The translations under genes and the position numbers were made by a program. A DNA stretch of 64,000 bases from Opitutales bacterium (GTDB lineage Bacteria > Verrucomicrobiota > Verrucomicrobiia > Opitutales > Seribacteraceae): assembly GCA_028045305.1 (NCBI GenBank), contig JAOFTV010000001.1:184355-248354 (forward strand). The letters run 5' to 3'. Positions within the stretch are counted from its first letter, which is position 1, and the number at the start of each line of letters is the position of its first letter. This document shows, piece after piece, positions 50,787 through 61,592 of this stretch. The notes under the pieces are model-generated. The model had not been told where the DNA came from and ran no database searches. It saw nothing but the letters and a program-made list of their open reading frames with translations.

Positions 50787-52646
50787 TCAGGGAGAGGGAA
50801 TCATCTCTATGCGTTGAAGGTATCGAGGTTCATCGATGCCAGAAAGATCAAGTTTTTGCTTGGATTCAAGGTCGGTTATTGAAATAGAGAAATTCACGAT
50901 GGCAGACCATGAGAGGGGCTCGTCCTTTTTCCCATTAAATTGGTCGATGGTAAAAACAATCTTTTGTTTTCCCTTACCAGATATTTTGCGGGTCGCATGA
51001 AAATCGCCAATATTTTTTCCATGGCCAAGAAAACGGCTCGAAGTATTTAACCTTAGCACCAAGTCCCTGCCCTGTGGGTTAATGGTCAGGCAAAGGGCAA
51101 GGTTATCCCAACGGTCCAGTTCAGGGTTCTGGAAAATATATCCTTTCAGATTACTTCCATTTTGTGTCGCCCAGTTTTGAGTGCCCTGAGAAAAATCATC
51201 AATTAAGCGTGTCTTAGGGATATTGCTAAAGGCATTCAGGTTGAGATCTTTGGGTTCATAAATCTGCTCAACCGAATTAACAGTGATTGTTTCTGTGGAT
51301 CCATTTTGCAAAGTGATGGCCTCGTCAAGTTTGTAGCGACATAAAGCAAAAGCATAAATGGGCAGTTGAGGAAATACGGGGATCCTTGTGGTGTAGTGCC
51401 TTAGGTGGTTGGAGAGATGCAAATCTGCAGGTTGACTCTTCCAAAACCGGGTCCGGGAATTTGGGTCGTAACTGTAGTAGATTTCTACCTCTTGCAGATT
51501 TTTTAAATCCTCGGGAACTACGGTGAACAAAGCTTCTCCATCCTTAATTTCCATGGTAGATTTTGGAGTCCGTGGAATGTAAATGTTTTCACCTTTCAAG
51601 TGCCGGGCAAACCATAGATTAAGAAGAGTCCACTGTTCTGGGCCTGGTCCATGGTTTTTGTGGATATTAGCGGAAACCCGCCAGTTATTATGGGGCAATA
51701 AATCCATTGCCTGCTGGATGCGTTCATAGGTGGAGTGGAAATCGTTCGATGAGGTAATGAAGGCAACGGGGCATTGGACGAGTGGCCAGGTTGAACTGCA
51801 ATCGATGGTATTTTTATAAAGCTCAAGATGCTGGAAATGTGCCTTTGTGCTACTTCTGGGAATTCCAGTGAGATCGATATGACGAAATCCAGTGCCACCG
51901 ACAAAGGGTGCAACTGCTTTCAATCGTGGGTCGATCGCATTCATTGCCGTGATCACTCCACCCATGGAAAATCCGGCAAATCCGATCCGGTTCCTATCCA
52001 CTTCCTTTTGTTGCTCCAAAAAGGTGATCCCCCGCTTTCCAGCCACGGCCAGAAGAAACCAGTTTGAATTTCTGGGGCTGGGAACCGGATCAATCGAATA
52101 CTCATCTGGCACCAAGGTTCTTTTCCATTGTTTACGCAGTGCATTCTTGTAAAACCTTGGACCCTGGGTGGGGTCAACTTTTCCCCAGTCGGTATTTTCT
52201 TTTACGCCGTTCTCCATCGATCGGCCGAGCCAATTGATATCGATCACGGCGTATCCCTGCTTAGCGAAGTAGATCCCCCGATCTTTTTCAGCTCTCTGCC
52301 CACCACCATGTGTCCATACGAATGCTGGATGTTTGCCAGGTTTATCGGGAAAGGTGTAGTAGGCGGCTACGCGGGCTTCTACCCCCTTAAAGGTTCCAAC
52401 TCTGTAGGTAACATAGCGACTGATCACTCCATCCTCCTTGGTTTCATTAATCACCTTGGTATCAAGTTCTTCTGAGGATGGATTATAGGAATCCCATAAT
52501 TCAACAACATTTACGGGCACATCTTTGCTACTGGAATATGGCGTGAAGGTCTCGGAAGCTTGAAGAAAAAACGGGAGGATCAAGCCAAGGATAAAGATCC
52601 TAAGGAAATGAATGGTTTGAATCATAAGAAGTATGCTTTTGCGCAT
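50787..52646 (-). CDS. Exported alpha/beta hydrolase (acetyl-xylan-esterase/dienelactone-hydrolase-like)
   Basis: HPAFVWTHGGGQRAEKD; GFAGFSMGGVITAMNAI nucleophile elbow; C-terminal beta-rich extension. Confidence 0.75.
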   Translation of the reverse strand: MRKSILLMIQTIHFLRIFILGLILPFFLQASETFTPYSSSKDVPVNVVELWDSYNPSSEELDTKVINETKEDGVISRYVTYRVGTFKGVEARVAAYYTFPDKPGKHPAFVWTHGGGQRAEKDRGIYFAKQGYAVIDINWLGRSMENGVKENTDWGKVDPTQGPRFYKNALRKQWKRTLVPDEYSIDPVPSPRNSNWFLLAVAGKRGITFLEQQKEVDRNRIGFAGFSMGGVITAMNAIDPRLKAVAPFVGGTGFRHIDLTGIPRSSTKAHFQHLELYKNTIDCSSTWPLVQCPVAFITSSNDFHSTYERIQQAMDLLPHNNWRVSANIHKNHGPGPEQWTLLNLWFARHLKGENIYIPRTPKSTMEIKDGEALFTVVPEDLKNLQEVEIYYSYDPNSRTRFWKSQPADLHLSNHLRHYTTRIPVFPQLPIYAFALCRYKLDEAITLQNGSTETITVNSVEQIYEPKDLNLNAFSNIPKTRLIDDFSQGTQNWATQNGSNLKGYIFQNPELDRWDNLALCLTINPQGRDLVLRLNTSSRFLGHGKNIGDFHATRKISGKGKQKIVFTIDQFNGKKDEPLSWSAIVNFSISITDLESKQKLDLSGIDEPRYLQRIEMIPSP

Positions 52647-52696
52647 ACACCGTGAATTGTCACCCGCAAAGGTTCCCGGAACGCGGGAATTTATTC

Positions 52697-53950
52697 TTAA
52701 TGGAGCGACCGAATTTCTTCGGCGATAATGGACAGTCCACGAGAAACAACTTCTTCATCCTGAGCAAAGGTCACCCGTATGCATTCCTCCTTATGTTTCC
52801 ATGGTTCATTCAGTCCTGGAAAGAAATAATGCCCGGGAACAACTAATACTCCCTTGGTTTTCAATCTTTGGTAGAGCTCTTCGGTGGTGATCGGTAAATT
52901 CTTTAACCACAGCCAAAGGAATAAGGCTCCTTCGGGCTTATGAATGGCGTAGGGTAAGCCATCGAGTTCTGCCTGGAGTTGGCCAACAGCTTGTTGAGAC
53001 TTTTTTCCGTAGTGGGGTTTTATTACTTCACGGCTTACCTGCATAATATCTCCGCTTCTCACAAGTTCGAGAGCAAGGGCGGGACCAAGGCTACCCGGAG
53101 CTAAACTGAAGACGGATGTCATTCGTGAGACCAAACGGATGATTTCCTTACGGGCGATGACGATTCCGGTGCGCAAAGTGGGTAGTCCAAATTTCGATAG
53201 GCTCAGGCACAGGACGATATTTTCATCCCAGACCGGAGTGATCTCGGCCTGAATGATATTGGGGAAAGGGGCTCCGTATGCATTATCAAGGATGAGCGGG
53301 ACTCCTGCACTACGAGTGAGTGTCCTAAGCCTTTCCACCTCTTCGTCGGTAACTACATTTCCTGTGGGGTTGGTGGGTCGGGATAGGCAAAGAGCTCCAA
53401 CTTCCTTTCCAATTGATAAAGTATCAAAGTCGATTCTGTATTTGAAAAAGGAATTATCAAGGTGTTCGATGTGGGGCTTGCTGGATTGAAAAAAGTCCGA
53501 CTCCATCCCGACTTCGTTGTATCCAATATATTCTGGAGTAAGGGGGAGCATAATTTGTTTTTTTTGGGAACCTTCAAATCGGCCGGCAAACAAATTAAAC
53601 AAAGAAAGAAAAGCGTTCTGGCTGCCATTGGTCAGAGCTATGTTTTCTGGACTAATTCCCCACCCATACTCCCGGTTAAACAAATTGGTTAAGGCATCAA
53701 GAAAAGGTGCGGATCCCTGAGGAGTATCATAGTTTCCGATCAATCTTTCAAATTCGCCCGGTTGATCAAGAATTCGCACCATGCGTTGGCGGACAATTTC
53801 CTGTATCTTGGAAACATGGGCGGGGTTTCCTCCCCCAAGCATGAGGGGGGCGGGATCTGCGGAAAGTGCGGACCCTAAGTCGTCCATTAACTCCGCAATT
53901 CCTATCTTGCCAGCAAAGCGTTTACCAAAATCAGACAGTTCATACTCCAC
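52697..53950 (-). CDS. avtA: PLP-dependent aminotransferase, valine-pyruvate aminotransferase (AvtA)-like
   Basis: LSDFGKRFAGKIGIAELMDDLGSAL; MLGGGNPAHV; SRPTNPTGNVVTDEE; LCLSLSKFGLPTLRTGIVIA (PLP Lys). Confidence 0.8.
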   Translation of the reverse strand: MEYELSDFGKRFAGKIGIAELMDDLGSALSADPAPLMLGGGNPAHVSKIQEIVRQRMVRILDQPGEFERLIGNYDTPQGSAPFLDALTNLFNREYGWGISPENIALTNGSQNAFLSLFNLFAGRFEGSQKKQIMLPLTPEYIGYNEVGMESDFFQSSKPHIEHLDNSFFKYRIDFDTLSIGKEVGALCLSRPTNPTGNVVTDEEVERLRTLTRSAGVPLILDNAYGAPFPNIIQAEITPVWDENIVLCLSLSKFGLPTLRTGIVIARKEIIRLVSRMTSVFSLAPGSLGPALALELVRSGDIMQVSREVIKPHYGKKSQQAVGQLQAELDGLPYAIHKPEGALFLWLWLKNLPITTEELYQRLKTKGVLVVPGHYFFPGLNEPWKHKEECIRVTFAQDEEVVSRGLSIIAEEIRSLH

Positions 53951-54069
53951 GAATCTATTTCAAAAGAAAAGCGGAGGGACGGGCGAGTTCAATCTCGCCC
54001 GTCTAGATATTATCAAAATTAGTTTTTATAGAAGGTTACCGATCGTTCAACTTCCTGAGTCAAAAAACT

Positions 54070-55374
54070 TTAGATGAATTCGTTTATCAAATTCTCAAGC
54101 ATTTCCTGGCGCCCGCTAGCCAGGCTAGGTTCGCCATGGGCCAATGCATGGGCTTCCAATTCCTCAAAGGTGCAGGATCCAGATTCAACTTTGGCTCCTA
54201 CATTGGAATCAAAGCTGGAGTAGCGCTCTTGCACAAAATCAGCCAGGCGACCGTCTTCGCGTATGGCCTGGGCGATCTTTAGCCCACGGGCAAAGGTGTC
54301 CATTCCACCGACATGGGCATGAATCAAGTCGATGGGTTCATGGGATTCCCGACGACGCTTGGCATCGAAGTTAAGACCCCCGGTAGTAAAGCCCCCTGTA
54401 TTTAATACAACGAGCATGACTTGGGTGGTGAGATACAAATCAGTGGGGAATTGATCGGTGTCCCAACCAATCAAGGTATCTCCACGATTGGCATCTATAC
54501 TTCCAAGTTTTCCAGCATTGGCTGCCACGGTAAGTTCATGCTCCATAGTATGACCTGCAAGAGTGGCATGGTTGGTCTCGATATTCAGAGTGAAGCGGTC
54601 CATCAATCCATATTCACGAAGGAAATTCAGGCAGGCCGCAGAATCACTGTCGTATTGATGAGTCGATGGTTCGCGGGGCTTGGGCTCGATGTAGAAGGGC
54701 CCGTCAAAACCGATTTTGTCCGCATGGGCGACCGCCATGTGCAGAAAGGCAGCAAGATGATCGAGTTCCCTTTTCATATTGGTATTAAGCAGCGTGGAAT
54801 ATCCTTCTCTGCCTCCCCAAAAAGTATAGCCCAGTCCGTCGAGTTCTTTGGTTGATTCCAGGGCCTTTTTCACCTGAGCACCTGCATAAGCATAGATATT
54901 GGCGTCTGGCGATGTCGCTGCTCCCTGAGAATAACGGGGATGAGCAAACAGACAGGCCGTTCCCCATAACAATTTTACTCCGGTTTCAGACTGCTTTTGT
55001 TTGAGCTTGGCCACCACCTGATCAAGGGCGGCATTGGAGGCGGATAAGTCATTGAGTTCTGGGGCAATGTCCCGATCGTGCCAGCAATAATATTCGATGC
55101 CCATTTTATCAAGGAACTCAAAAAAGACATCCACTCGAGCGAGTGCGTTTTCCACTGAATCGCTTCCATCATCCCAGGGCATCTGGGCGGTTCCTCCACC
55201 AAACGGGTCGGCAAGGACATTGCGCATTACATGCCAGTATGGTGCCGCAAATCTCAGATGTTCTTTCATGGACTTTCCGGCAACCATTTCTTCCGGGTTG
55301 TAGTGTTTGAAAGCAAAAGGGTTTTTTGAGGATGGTCCCTCGTACTGAATTTTTTCGCAGGGGAAATGAGCCAT
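54070..55374 (-). CDS. xylA: Xylose isomerase (ORF extends to 55485; start [13 protein letters not shown] preferred)
   Basis: [87 protein letters not shown]. Confidence 0.95.
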   Translation of the reverse strand: MAHFPCEKIQYEGPSSKNPFAFKHYNPEEMVAGKSMKEHLRFAAPYWHVMRNVLADPFGGGTAQMPWDDGSDSVENALARVDVFFEFLDKMGIEYYCWHDRDIAPELNDLSASNAALDQVVAKLKQKQSETGVKLLWGTACLFAHPRYSQGAATSPDANIYAYAGAQVKKALESTKELDGLGYTFWGGREGYSTLLNTNMKRELDHLAAFLHMAVAHADKIGFDGPFYIEPKPREPSTHQYDSDSAACLNFLREYGLMDRFTLNIETNHATLAGHTMEHELTVAANAGKLGSIDANRGDTLIGWDTDQFPTDLYLTTQVMLVVLNTGGFTTGGLNFDAKRRRESHEPIDLIHAHVGGMDTFARGLKIAQAIREDGRLADFVQERYSSFDSNVGAKVESGSCTFEELEAHALAHGEPSLASGRQEMLENLINEFI

Positions 55375-55449
55375 GATATCTATCGGTTTCTGGGTTTTGT
55401 TAATGTATGGAAAATGGTTACAATAATTCTTTCCTTTGTCGGGTAAATC

Positions 55450-55466
55450 CGCAAATTGCGTATAAT
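55450..55466. promoter_or_regulatory. Candidate operator/promoter in the xylA-regulator divergent intergenic region
   Basis: Inverted repeat CGCAA-A-TTGCG (55450-55460) directly abutting TATAAT (55461-55466); a TTGTCG lies 19 bp upstream of TATAAT. Confidence 0.4.
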
Positions 55467-55507
55467 TTCTGTTGAATTTCGTCATTTATCGGTCTGTGAT
55501 CTTTTTC

Positions 55508-56665
55508 ATGAGTCAACCGATTGCTATTATAATGACAGAAGTCTTTCTTCGTCGACTAACCCCTTCGCTTGCATCATTTGCTGGACGGGTACAGGATTAT
55601 CGTATTCTCAGTATTCATCGAAAGGTAGAGGAACTTGAGGCACTAATCGATCAGATAAAACCTCGCGGGATTATCCTCGAACGGCTGCCCAACCGTGCAG
55701 ATGAACTGATCAAGTTATGCAGAAAAACCCCAACGGTTCTACTTGCAACCGATGATTCAATTCCGGGGTGTGTCTCTCTCGATGTAGACGACTGGGCAGT
55801 CGGACGTGAAGCTGCCGAGGCGTTCTCCTATGCCGGTTTACAAAGCTTGGCTTGCCTCGGTAATGACACACCGTACTCCGCGCAAAGAATTGAAGGTTTT
55901 CAAAAAGCTATGCTAGCTCAAGGGATGCCATTTTCGGTTTTTACAGAATCTGGATTTAATGATGCCAGGTATAGTGAATCATTTCGTCCACCGAGTAAAA
56001 AGCTTCAAAGTTGGCTTCAGGAATTACCTAAGCCAGCCGGAGTGTTTGCGGTACATGATCCGCTTGGTCGTTACCTGTGCGGTGCTTGTTCGCAGTTGGG
56101 TATTGAAGTACCCCACGAAGTAGCAGTGATTGGTGCAAATGATGACCCTTTGGTCTGCAATCTCACCTATCCCACACTTTCCAGTGTGACCATTCCTTGG
56201 GATGCTTTAGGGGAGAGGATTGCACGGTCAATGGACGAGTTACTCAGAAGTCCGAAAAGAAAATATGTACCCATTTGTATCCCACCAACAGGAGTATCCT
56301 TGAGGCATTCCGCCAATCATCTTGCGGTAGAAGACCCTATCCTTCGCCGGGCAATGTCATACCTTACTGAACGAATTCAAGAGCCTGTATCTATAGGAGT
56401 AATGTGCCATGACTTACGAATTGCCAGGCGTACACTGGAAAGACGTTTTAAGGGTTATTTCAAAATAACTCCGTGGGAAATGCTCTGTCGTCTTCGAGTA
56501 AACCATGCCAAGCAATTACTTGCCGAAACCAATCACTCTATCGCTGGTGTATCGGAACTGTGTGGTTTTAATGATGCTGAGCGCATGACTGTTGTCTTTA
56601 ATCGGGTGCTTGGAAAACCTCCTTCATCCTTCCGTAAGTCCATCCGAGCAGGGGTTAGCTTTTAA
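55508..56665 (+). CDS. XylR-like regulator: periplasmic-binding-protein-like sensor plus AraC HTH
   Basis: LacI-like effector segment (LLATDDSIPGCVSLDVDDWAVGREAAEAF, VAVIGANDDPLVCNLTYPTLSSVTIPWDALG) and AraC HTH (RIARRTLERRFKGYFKITPWEMLCRLRVNHAKQLLAETNHSIAGVSELCGFNDAERMTVVFNRVLGKPPSSFR). ORF extends to 55472. Confidence 0.9.
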   Translation: MSQPIAIIMTEVFLRRLTPSLASFAGRVQDYRILSIHRKVEELEALIDQIKPRGIILERLPNRADELIKLCRKTPTVLLATDDSIPGCVSLDVDDWAVGREAAEAFSYAGLQSLACLGNDTPYSAQRIEGFQKAMLAQGMPFSVFTESGFNDARYSESFRPPSKKLQSWLQELPKPAGVFAVHDPLGRYLCGACSQLGIEVPHEVAVIGANDDPLVCNLTYPTLSSVTIPWDALGERIARSMDELLRSPKRKYVPICIPPTGVSLRHSANHLAVEDPILRRAMSYLTERIQEPVSIGVMCHDLRIARRTLERRFKGYFKITPWEMLCRLRVNHAKQLLAETNHSIAGVSELCGFNDAERMTVVFNRVLGKPPSSFRKSIRAGVSF

Positions 56666-56705
56666 TTTTTTCGTTTAATTTTCTTAGTTGCGGGAGCTAC
56701 TTAAT

Positions 56706-59273
56706 ATGAGCCGAATTTTAACTCTTCACTTTATTCTCATAACCTGTCTGGGAACTATTCTTTTGGCAGAGTCTCCCTCGGTGGCAAAATTTGGAGGAGT
56801 GAATGGGGTAGAGCAAATGCTCGAGATTTCAGGTACTCGTAAGATCAGTGGGGTGTATCCTCATCTAACCACCTATTCTCAAAGTCGAAAAGATGGGTAC
56901 TTTTTCAAACAGGGTCATCAGGAATGTGGAATAGGTGCGGTTGTGCCATGGGCAAACAAGTTGTGGATGATCACTTATGCACCGCATATGCCTCGTGGTT
57001 CAGATCATAAGTTATACTCCATTGATGAAAACTTAACCATGACTCTTCATCGGGAAAGTGTGGGAGGTACCCCAGCTGCCCGCATGATTCATCACGAGTC
57101 CGAACAACTCTTTCTTGGCCACTATGTAATAAATAAAGCAGGAACTATCCGGGTGATTAGTCCGAAAAAAATGCCCGCCCGGGTAACCGCAATTATGCGA
57201 CACCTCAAGGATCCAGAAAACTTTGTTTATCTCTACGATATGGAAAATATGTTTTACGAAATCAATGTACATACACTTGCTTTCACAAAACTTTTCCATG
57301 ACCCAATTCCAGGATATCATGGCAAAGGAGGATATACTTCTCAGGGTGTGGTGGTCGTATCCAATAATGGTGAGACAAGTGCAGAACACCTTGACCAGTC
57401 GGATCATTGGCAGGTTTCCAAAGATTTCAAAAAGCGCGGAATCGAGGATCGGGGTTGTCTTGCCACTTATGACGGCGAAAAGTGGAAAGTAATCGAGCGC
57501 AGGCAATACACGGAAGTCACCGGGGCCGAAGGGATTCGTCCAACGAGTGCTGGATTAAGGGATCCATTATGGGCGATCGGTTGGGACAAGAGGTCCTTAC
57601 GGTTGCAGGTGCTCAAGGACGGAGAGTTTACGATTTTCCTTCTCCCCAAAGGCTGCCTCAATAATGATGCCAGTCATGGATGGTTTACTGAATGGCCAAG
57701 GATACGGGATGTAGGTCAAAAGGATTTACTCATGGATATGCATGGCATGTTCTTTCGCTTTCCACGAAATTTTGGACCGAAAAATTCAGCAGGCATCGAA
57801 CCCATTGGTTCCCATCTACGTTACATTCCCGACTTTTGTGAATGGAACGGCCAACTAGTGCTCGCGACTGATGAAGCGAGTATTCAGGGTAACCCACTTA
57901 CCGGCCAACCACAGTCAAATTTGTGGTTTGGTAGTTTTGAAGACCTAAGCGAGTGGGGGCCACGCAATGCAGCAGGGTCGATTTATATGGATGATGAAGT
58001 AAAAGCGGGAGTGCCTTCTTCTCCTTTTTTAATTAATGGATTCCCTCATCGCATGGTTCATTTTGCGACCGATCGGCCAGTCACTATGACAATGCAGGTC
58101 GATCGTAAGGGTACAGGAGAGTTTAAAACATATGAACAAATATCGGTAGATCGGTATGCTTCACATATTTTTGACCATGGGTTCGAGGCTCAGTGGATTC
58201 GGGTGATAGTTGATGAGGATTGTCGTGCCTCAGTATCCTTTCAGTTTTCTGAGAGTGAATATCGATCTAAAGAAGAAGGGGCTGAATTGTTTAAGGGGCT
58301 AGTTGAAGTGGGAGAAACCAGGGTCCAGGCTTCGCTGTTATTCCCGAATGCTTCGAATCGTGAACTTTCCGTCTGCTCATCCAATGGATCGAGCTATGAG
58401 TTGGATCATCTGAAATTTTCCTTCAAGAAATTGATCAAGAACGCACGGGCGGTGGATTGTATGACAGCAGCAAACCTTGCGAGTCAGGGAGCCAAAGTAT
58501 CCAAACAAAACCTGGGGGAGAAAACCCTGCGGCAATTCCTCACTCCGAAAGCGGAGTTCTCGGTGGATGATGCATCCGTCATTTTGGTAAGCAGGGAAAA
58601 CCGGTCGATCGTCGGCAAGAAAGGAAACTACACCATTCTTCGTTTGCCTAAAGGACATCCAGCGTTCGACCAACCCTTTGCATTTGGGCACCCGCGTATG
58701 CACCGCGAGTTGGAGTCAGAACGAATGATAGCAAATGTACATGGCACTTTTTACGAGGTACCCTTCTGGATAGTTGGACAAGCTCCGCTCTACACCAAGA
58801 TGCGACCCGTTAGCAGTCATAAGAAACAAATCTCCGACTTCACCACATGGAATGGACTCTTGGTGATGGGCGGTCTAAAGCCAGGAGCACAATCCTCGGA
58901 GCATGTATATTTATCAAAGGATGGAGGAGCCTCTCTTTGGCTTGGTGGGATTGATGATCTTTGGAAACTGGGTAAGCCAGTCGGAATTGGAGGACCATGG
59001 AAAAATTCCAAGGTTAAGGCAGGGGAACCCTCCGACCCTTATCTGATGACTGGGTATGATCAAAAGACCTTAGTGCTTCAAGCCGACAAGGATTGTAAGA
59101 TCACCGCGGAGATTGATGTGGACCATTGGACTGGCTTTCATCCCTGTAAAACTTTTAATCTTAAAGCGGGGGAAAAGCTAACGTATCAATTTCCCAAAGG
59201 CTTTGCTGCCCACTGGATACGCTTCCGTTCAAGTCAGGATACCCGGGTAACCGCTCAGTTGGTTTATCGATAG
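56706..59273 (+). CDS. Large exported protein of unknown function with internal duplication (ORF listed from 56688)
   Basis: Signal peptide MSRILTLHFILITCLGTILLAES; segments around 57740-58256 and 58738-59270 align with each other. Confidence 0.7.
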   Translation: MSRILTLHFILITCLGTILLAESPSVAKFGGVNGVEQMLEISGTRKISGVYPHLTTYSQSRKDGYFFKQGHQECGIGAVVPWANKLWMITYAPHMPRGSDHKLYSIDENLTMTLHRESVGGTPAARMIHHESEQLFLGHYVINKAGTIRVISPKKMPARVTAIMRHLKDPENFVYLYDMENMFYEINVHTLAFTKLFHDPIPGYHGKGGYTSQGVVVVSNNGETSAEHLDQSDHWQVSKDFKKRGIEDRGCLATYDGEKWKVIERRQYTEVTGAEGIRPTSAGLRDPLWAIGWDKRSLRLQVLKDGEFTIFLLPKGCLNNDASHGWFTEWPRIRDVGQKDLLMDMHGMFFRFPRNFGPKNSAGIEPIGSHLRYIPDFCEWNGQLVLATDEASIQGNPLTGQPQSNLWFGSFEDLSEWGPRNAAGSIYMDDEVKAGVPSSPFLINGFPHRMVHFATDRPVTMTMQVDRKGTGEFKTYEQISVDRYASHIFDHGFEAQWIRVIVDEDCRASVSFQFSESEYRSKEEGAELFKGLVEVGETRVQASLLFPNASNRELSVCSSNGSSYELDHLKFSFKKLIKNARAVDCMTAANLASQGAKVSKQNLGEKTLRQFLTPKAEFSVDDASVILVSRENRSIVGKKGNYTILRLPKGHPAFDQPFAFGHPRMHRELESERMIANVHGTFYEVPFWIVGQAPLYTKMRPVSSHKKQISDFTTWNGLLVMGGLKPGAQSSEHVYLSKDGGASLWLGGIDDLWKLGKPVGIGGPWKNSKVKAGEPSDPYLMTGYDQKTLVLQADKDCKITAEIDVDHWTGFHPCKTFNLKAGEKLTYQFPKGFAAHWIRFRSSQDTRVTAQLVYR

Positions 59274-59401
59274 TTAGTCAACCCTTTCCTTACGGGAGGC
59301 TAGATCAGGGAGGCTGGAGCTATCTCTTTTCGAGTCGATGGTTCCTCTTGTGTTGGATGAGTGCGATCCGCTAGTTTAGATGTCATGATACAATCTATCC
59401 G

Positions 59402-60811
59402 ATGAGACCCTATCTGATTTTAGTCCTCTTTTGCAGGTTGCTTACTTTTGCAGAGGCCAATCTCAATGTAGTCTTCATTCTTGGGGATGATATGAACCGG
59501 GACAGTTGGGGAACTTATGGGAATAAAGACTGCAAGACCCCGCATGTCGACCGGTTAGCCAATGGAGGCGTCCGTTTCGAACGGGCCTACTGCTCAGTGG
59601 CTATGTGCGCCCCTTTTCGCCAAGAGCTTTACAGTGGGCGTTCTCCGTGGCGTACGGGTACATTACCCAATCATTCCAAATCTGTGCCGGGTACAAAAAG
59701 CATTGCCCATTATCTCAAGCCCTTGGGTTATGAGGTTGCCTTGCTGGGTAAGTCTCACATCGGACCGAAAGAATGTTACCCGTTTAAAGGATTGGGGGAT
59801 GTTAGCAAAGCAGTCGACGCCAATCCTGAACTTTTGAAACGCTCGAAAAAATTCTTTGATAACTGCGAGAAAAAGGGGCAACCGTTCTGTCTCTTCATTG
59901 CTTCCCATGATTCCCATGCACCGTTCACCACCGGAGACCCGACTGCATACGATGCTCAAAAAATATCCGTTCCTCCCTACTGGATAGACACTCCTGAACT
60001 TCGGCAGGAAATGGTGAAGTACTACGCAGAGGTTACCAATTTTGACCGGCTCGTAGGAATGATCCGTACCGAACTGGAAAAACGAAAACTCTGGGAGAAC
60101 ACCATTTTCATCGTCTGCAGTGAACAGGGCACCCAACTTCCCTTTGCCAAGTGGACTTGCTACGATAATGGACTCCGTACTGGATTGGTGATGCATTGGC
60201 CTGGACTTTCCCGGGCTGGATCGATTGTGGAGCCACTGGTTTCCATTCAGGATATCGTACCCAGTTTGATCTTGTTTCTAGGGGGTGAGTTGTTCCCTGG
60301 CGACTGCGATGGGAAAAGCTTTTTATCTTTGTTGAAGGAAGGTTCTGAACCCATTCATTCTTATCTTTATGGTGCTTTTACAAACTGCCGAATTAACGAC
60401 AATAGGGAACGAATTTTTCCAATCCGCTCCATTCGAGACGAGCGATACTCTTTGATTTACAATCCAAATTTTAAGAGTGGCATTACTTCAAACATAACTC
60501 TATCAAAAGCTCTTCGTATGGTGGAGGATGATAACTTTCGTCCTTCGAATCAAGGCCTTGCCGGGTCTTGGGTCGATCGACGAGACCGAGATGACCGGTT
60601 TAGTGCCCTGGTCCACAAATTGCACCACCGAACTGAATATGAATTGTACGATTTAGAGGAAGATCCTCATGAATTGTTTAACTTAGCCGAAAAGAATGCG
60701 TATCAATCAATGTTCAAAAAACTTAAGCGTACTCTTGAAAAAAAACTCCATTCCCTTGGAGATTCTGATCCAATAGTAACGGAAAGAAGTTATCTTTCAC
60801 AAAGCAGATAA
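59402..60811 (+). CDS. Secreted type-I sulfatase
   Basis: NLNVVFILGDDMNRDSWGTYGN; CAPFRQELYSGR (CxPxR); SKSHIGPKE-type Lys/His segment. Confidence 0.85.
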   Translation: MRPYLILVLFCRLLTFAEANLNVVFILGDDMNRDSWGTYGNKDCKTPHVDRLANGGVRFERAYCSVAMCAPFRQELYSGRSPWRTGTLPNHSKSVPGTKSIAHYLKPLGYEVALLGKSHIGPKECYPFKGLGDVSKAVDANPELLKRSKKFFDNCEKKGQPFCLFIASHDSHAPFTTGDPTAYDAQKISVPPYWIDTPELRQEMVKYYAEVTNFDRLVGMIRTELEKRKLWENTIFIVCSEQGTQLPFAKWTCYDNGLRTGLVMHWPGLSRAGSIVEPLVSIQDIVPSLILFLGGELFPGDCDGKSFLSLLKEGSEPIHSYLYGAFTNCRINDNRERIFPIRSIRDERYSLIYNPNFKSGITSNITLSKALRMVEDDNFRPSNQGLAGSWVDRRDRDDRFSALVHKLHHRTEYELYDLEEDPHELFNLAEKNAYQSMFKKLKRTLEKKLHSLGDSDPIVTERSYLSQSR

Positions 60812-60818
60812 GTAAAGT

Positions 60819-61523
60819 ATGAACAGCCAACTTAAGGCAGTCGTTTTTGATATGGACGGCGTGGTAATAGATAGTGAGTTTACTCATTACTCTGCAATTT
60901 GTGAAGCGATGGGGAAAGGAGCCACCGCGAGCTTCGAACAGTTTCTTGAGCATTGTACCGGACGGGATGAAGTCTATGCGATGACCCGGATGGCCGAACT
61001 TTCTGGTATGAGCTTTGTGCCGGGTGACTTGCCGAAGTGGGGTGTTCGCAAAGGCAAGGCCTATGCAAGACTGGTGGGGGAGCAAGCACGCCCCATTCCT
61101 GGTTCGGTGGAACTTGTCCTTTCGGTGGCCAAGGAATTGCCCGTGGGGCTTGCCACCGGATCAAGACGCCATGATGTTGAGTCTGCTCTGCCTGTACTCT
61201 CTGGCGGACTATTAAATGGCGTGTTTTCTTCGATTGTTACCTCCAGTGAAGTGGAGGCACCCAAGCCTCACCCGCAGACTTATATGGAAGTAGTAAAGCA
61301 ACTTAAGGTTCAGCCGATGGAATGCTGGGCGATTGAGGATTCACCCAACGGGATTACCTCTGCAAAGGCCGCAGGCTTACGGGTGATCGGGGTCTTGGGA
61401 ACAAACCAAGAAGCGGATTTACTGGGGGTGGGGGCAGAACGATTGGTAACGGATCTTAGCGAACTTTCCTTACCCATTCTCAGGCGGTGGTTTATCGAGG
61501 ACACTGGTTCGGTCTCAATTTAG
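60819..61523 (+). CDS. HAD-superfamily hydrolase (phosphatase / beta-phosphoglucomutase-like)
   Basis: AVVFDMDGVVIDSEFTHY; VGLATGSRRHDVESAL; KPHPQTYMEVVKQL; AIEDSPNGITSAKAAGLRVIGV. Confidence 0.9.
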   Translation: MNSQLKAVVFDMDGVVIDSEFTHYSAICEAMGKGATASFEQFLEHCTGRDEVYAMTRMAELSGMSFVPGDLPKWGVRKGKAYARLVGEQARPIPGSVELVLSVAKELPVGLATGSRRHDVESALPVLSGGLLNGVFSSIVTSSEVEAPKPHPQTYMEVVKQLKVQPMECWAIEDSPNGITSAKAAGLRVIGVLGTNQEADLLGVGAERLVTDLSELSLPILRRWFIEDTGSVSI

Positions 61524-61592
61524 AAATTGTGGTTTTATTTCTTTTTGGACTCGTCTTTCAGAAATGATTTTAGATAAAAGGATGTTATTTAA

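Noticed and set aside
59298-59320. GGGAGGCT direct repeat pair
   Set aside because: Two 8-bp copies only; likely chance.
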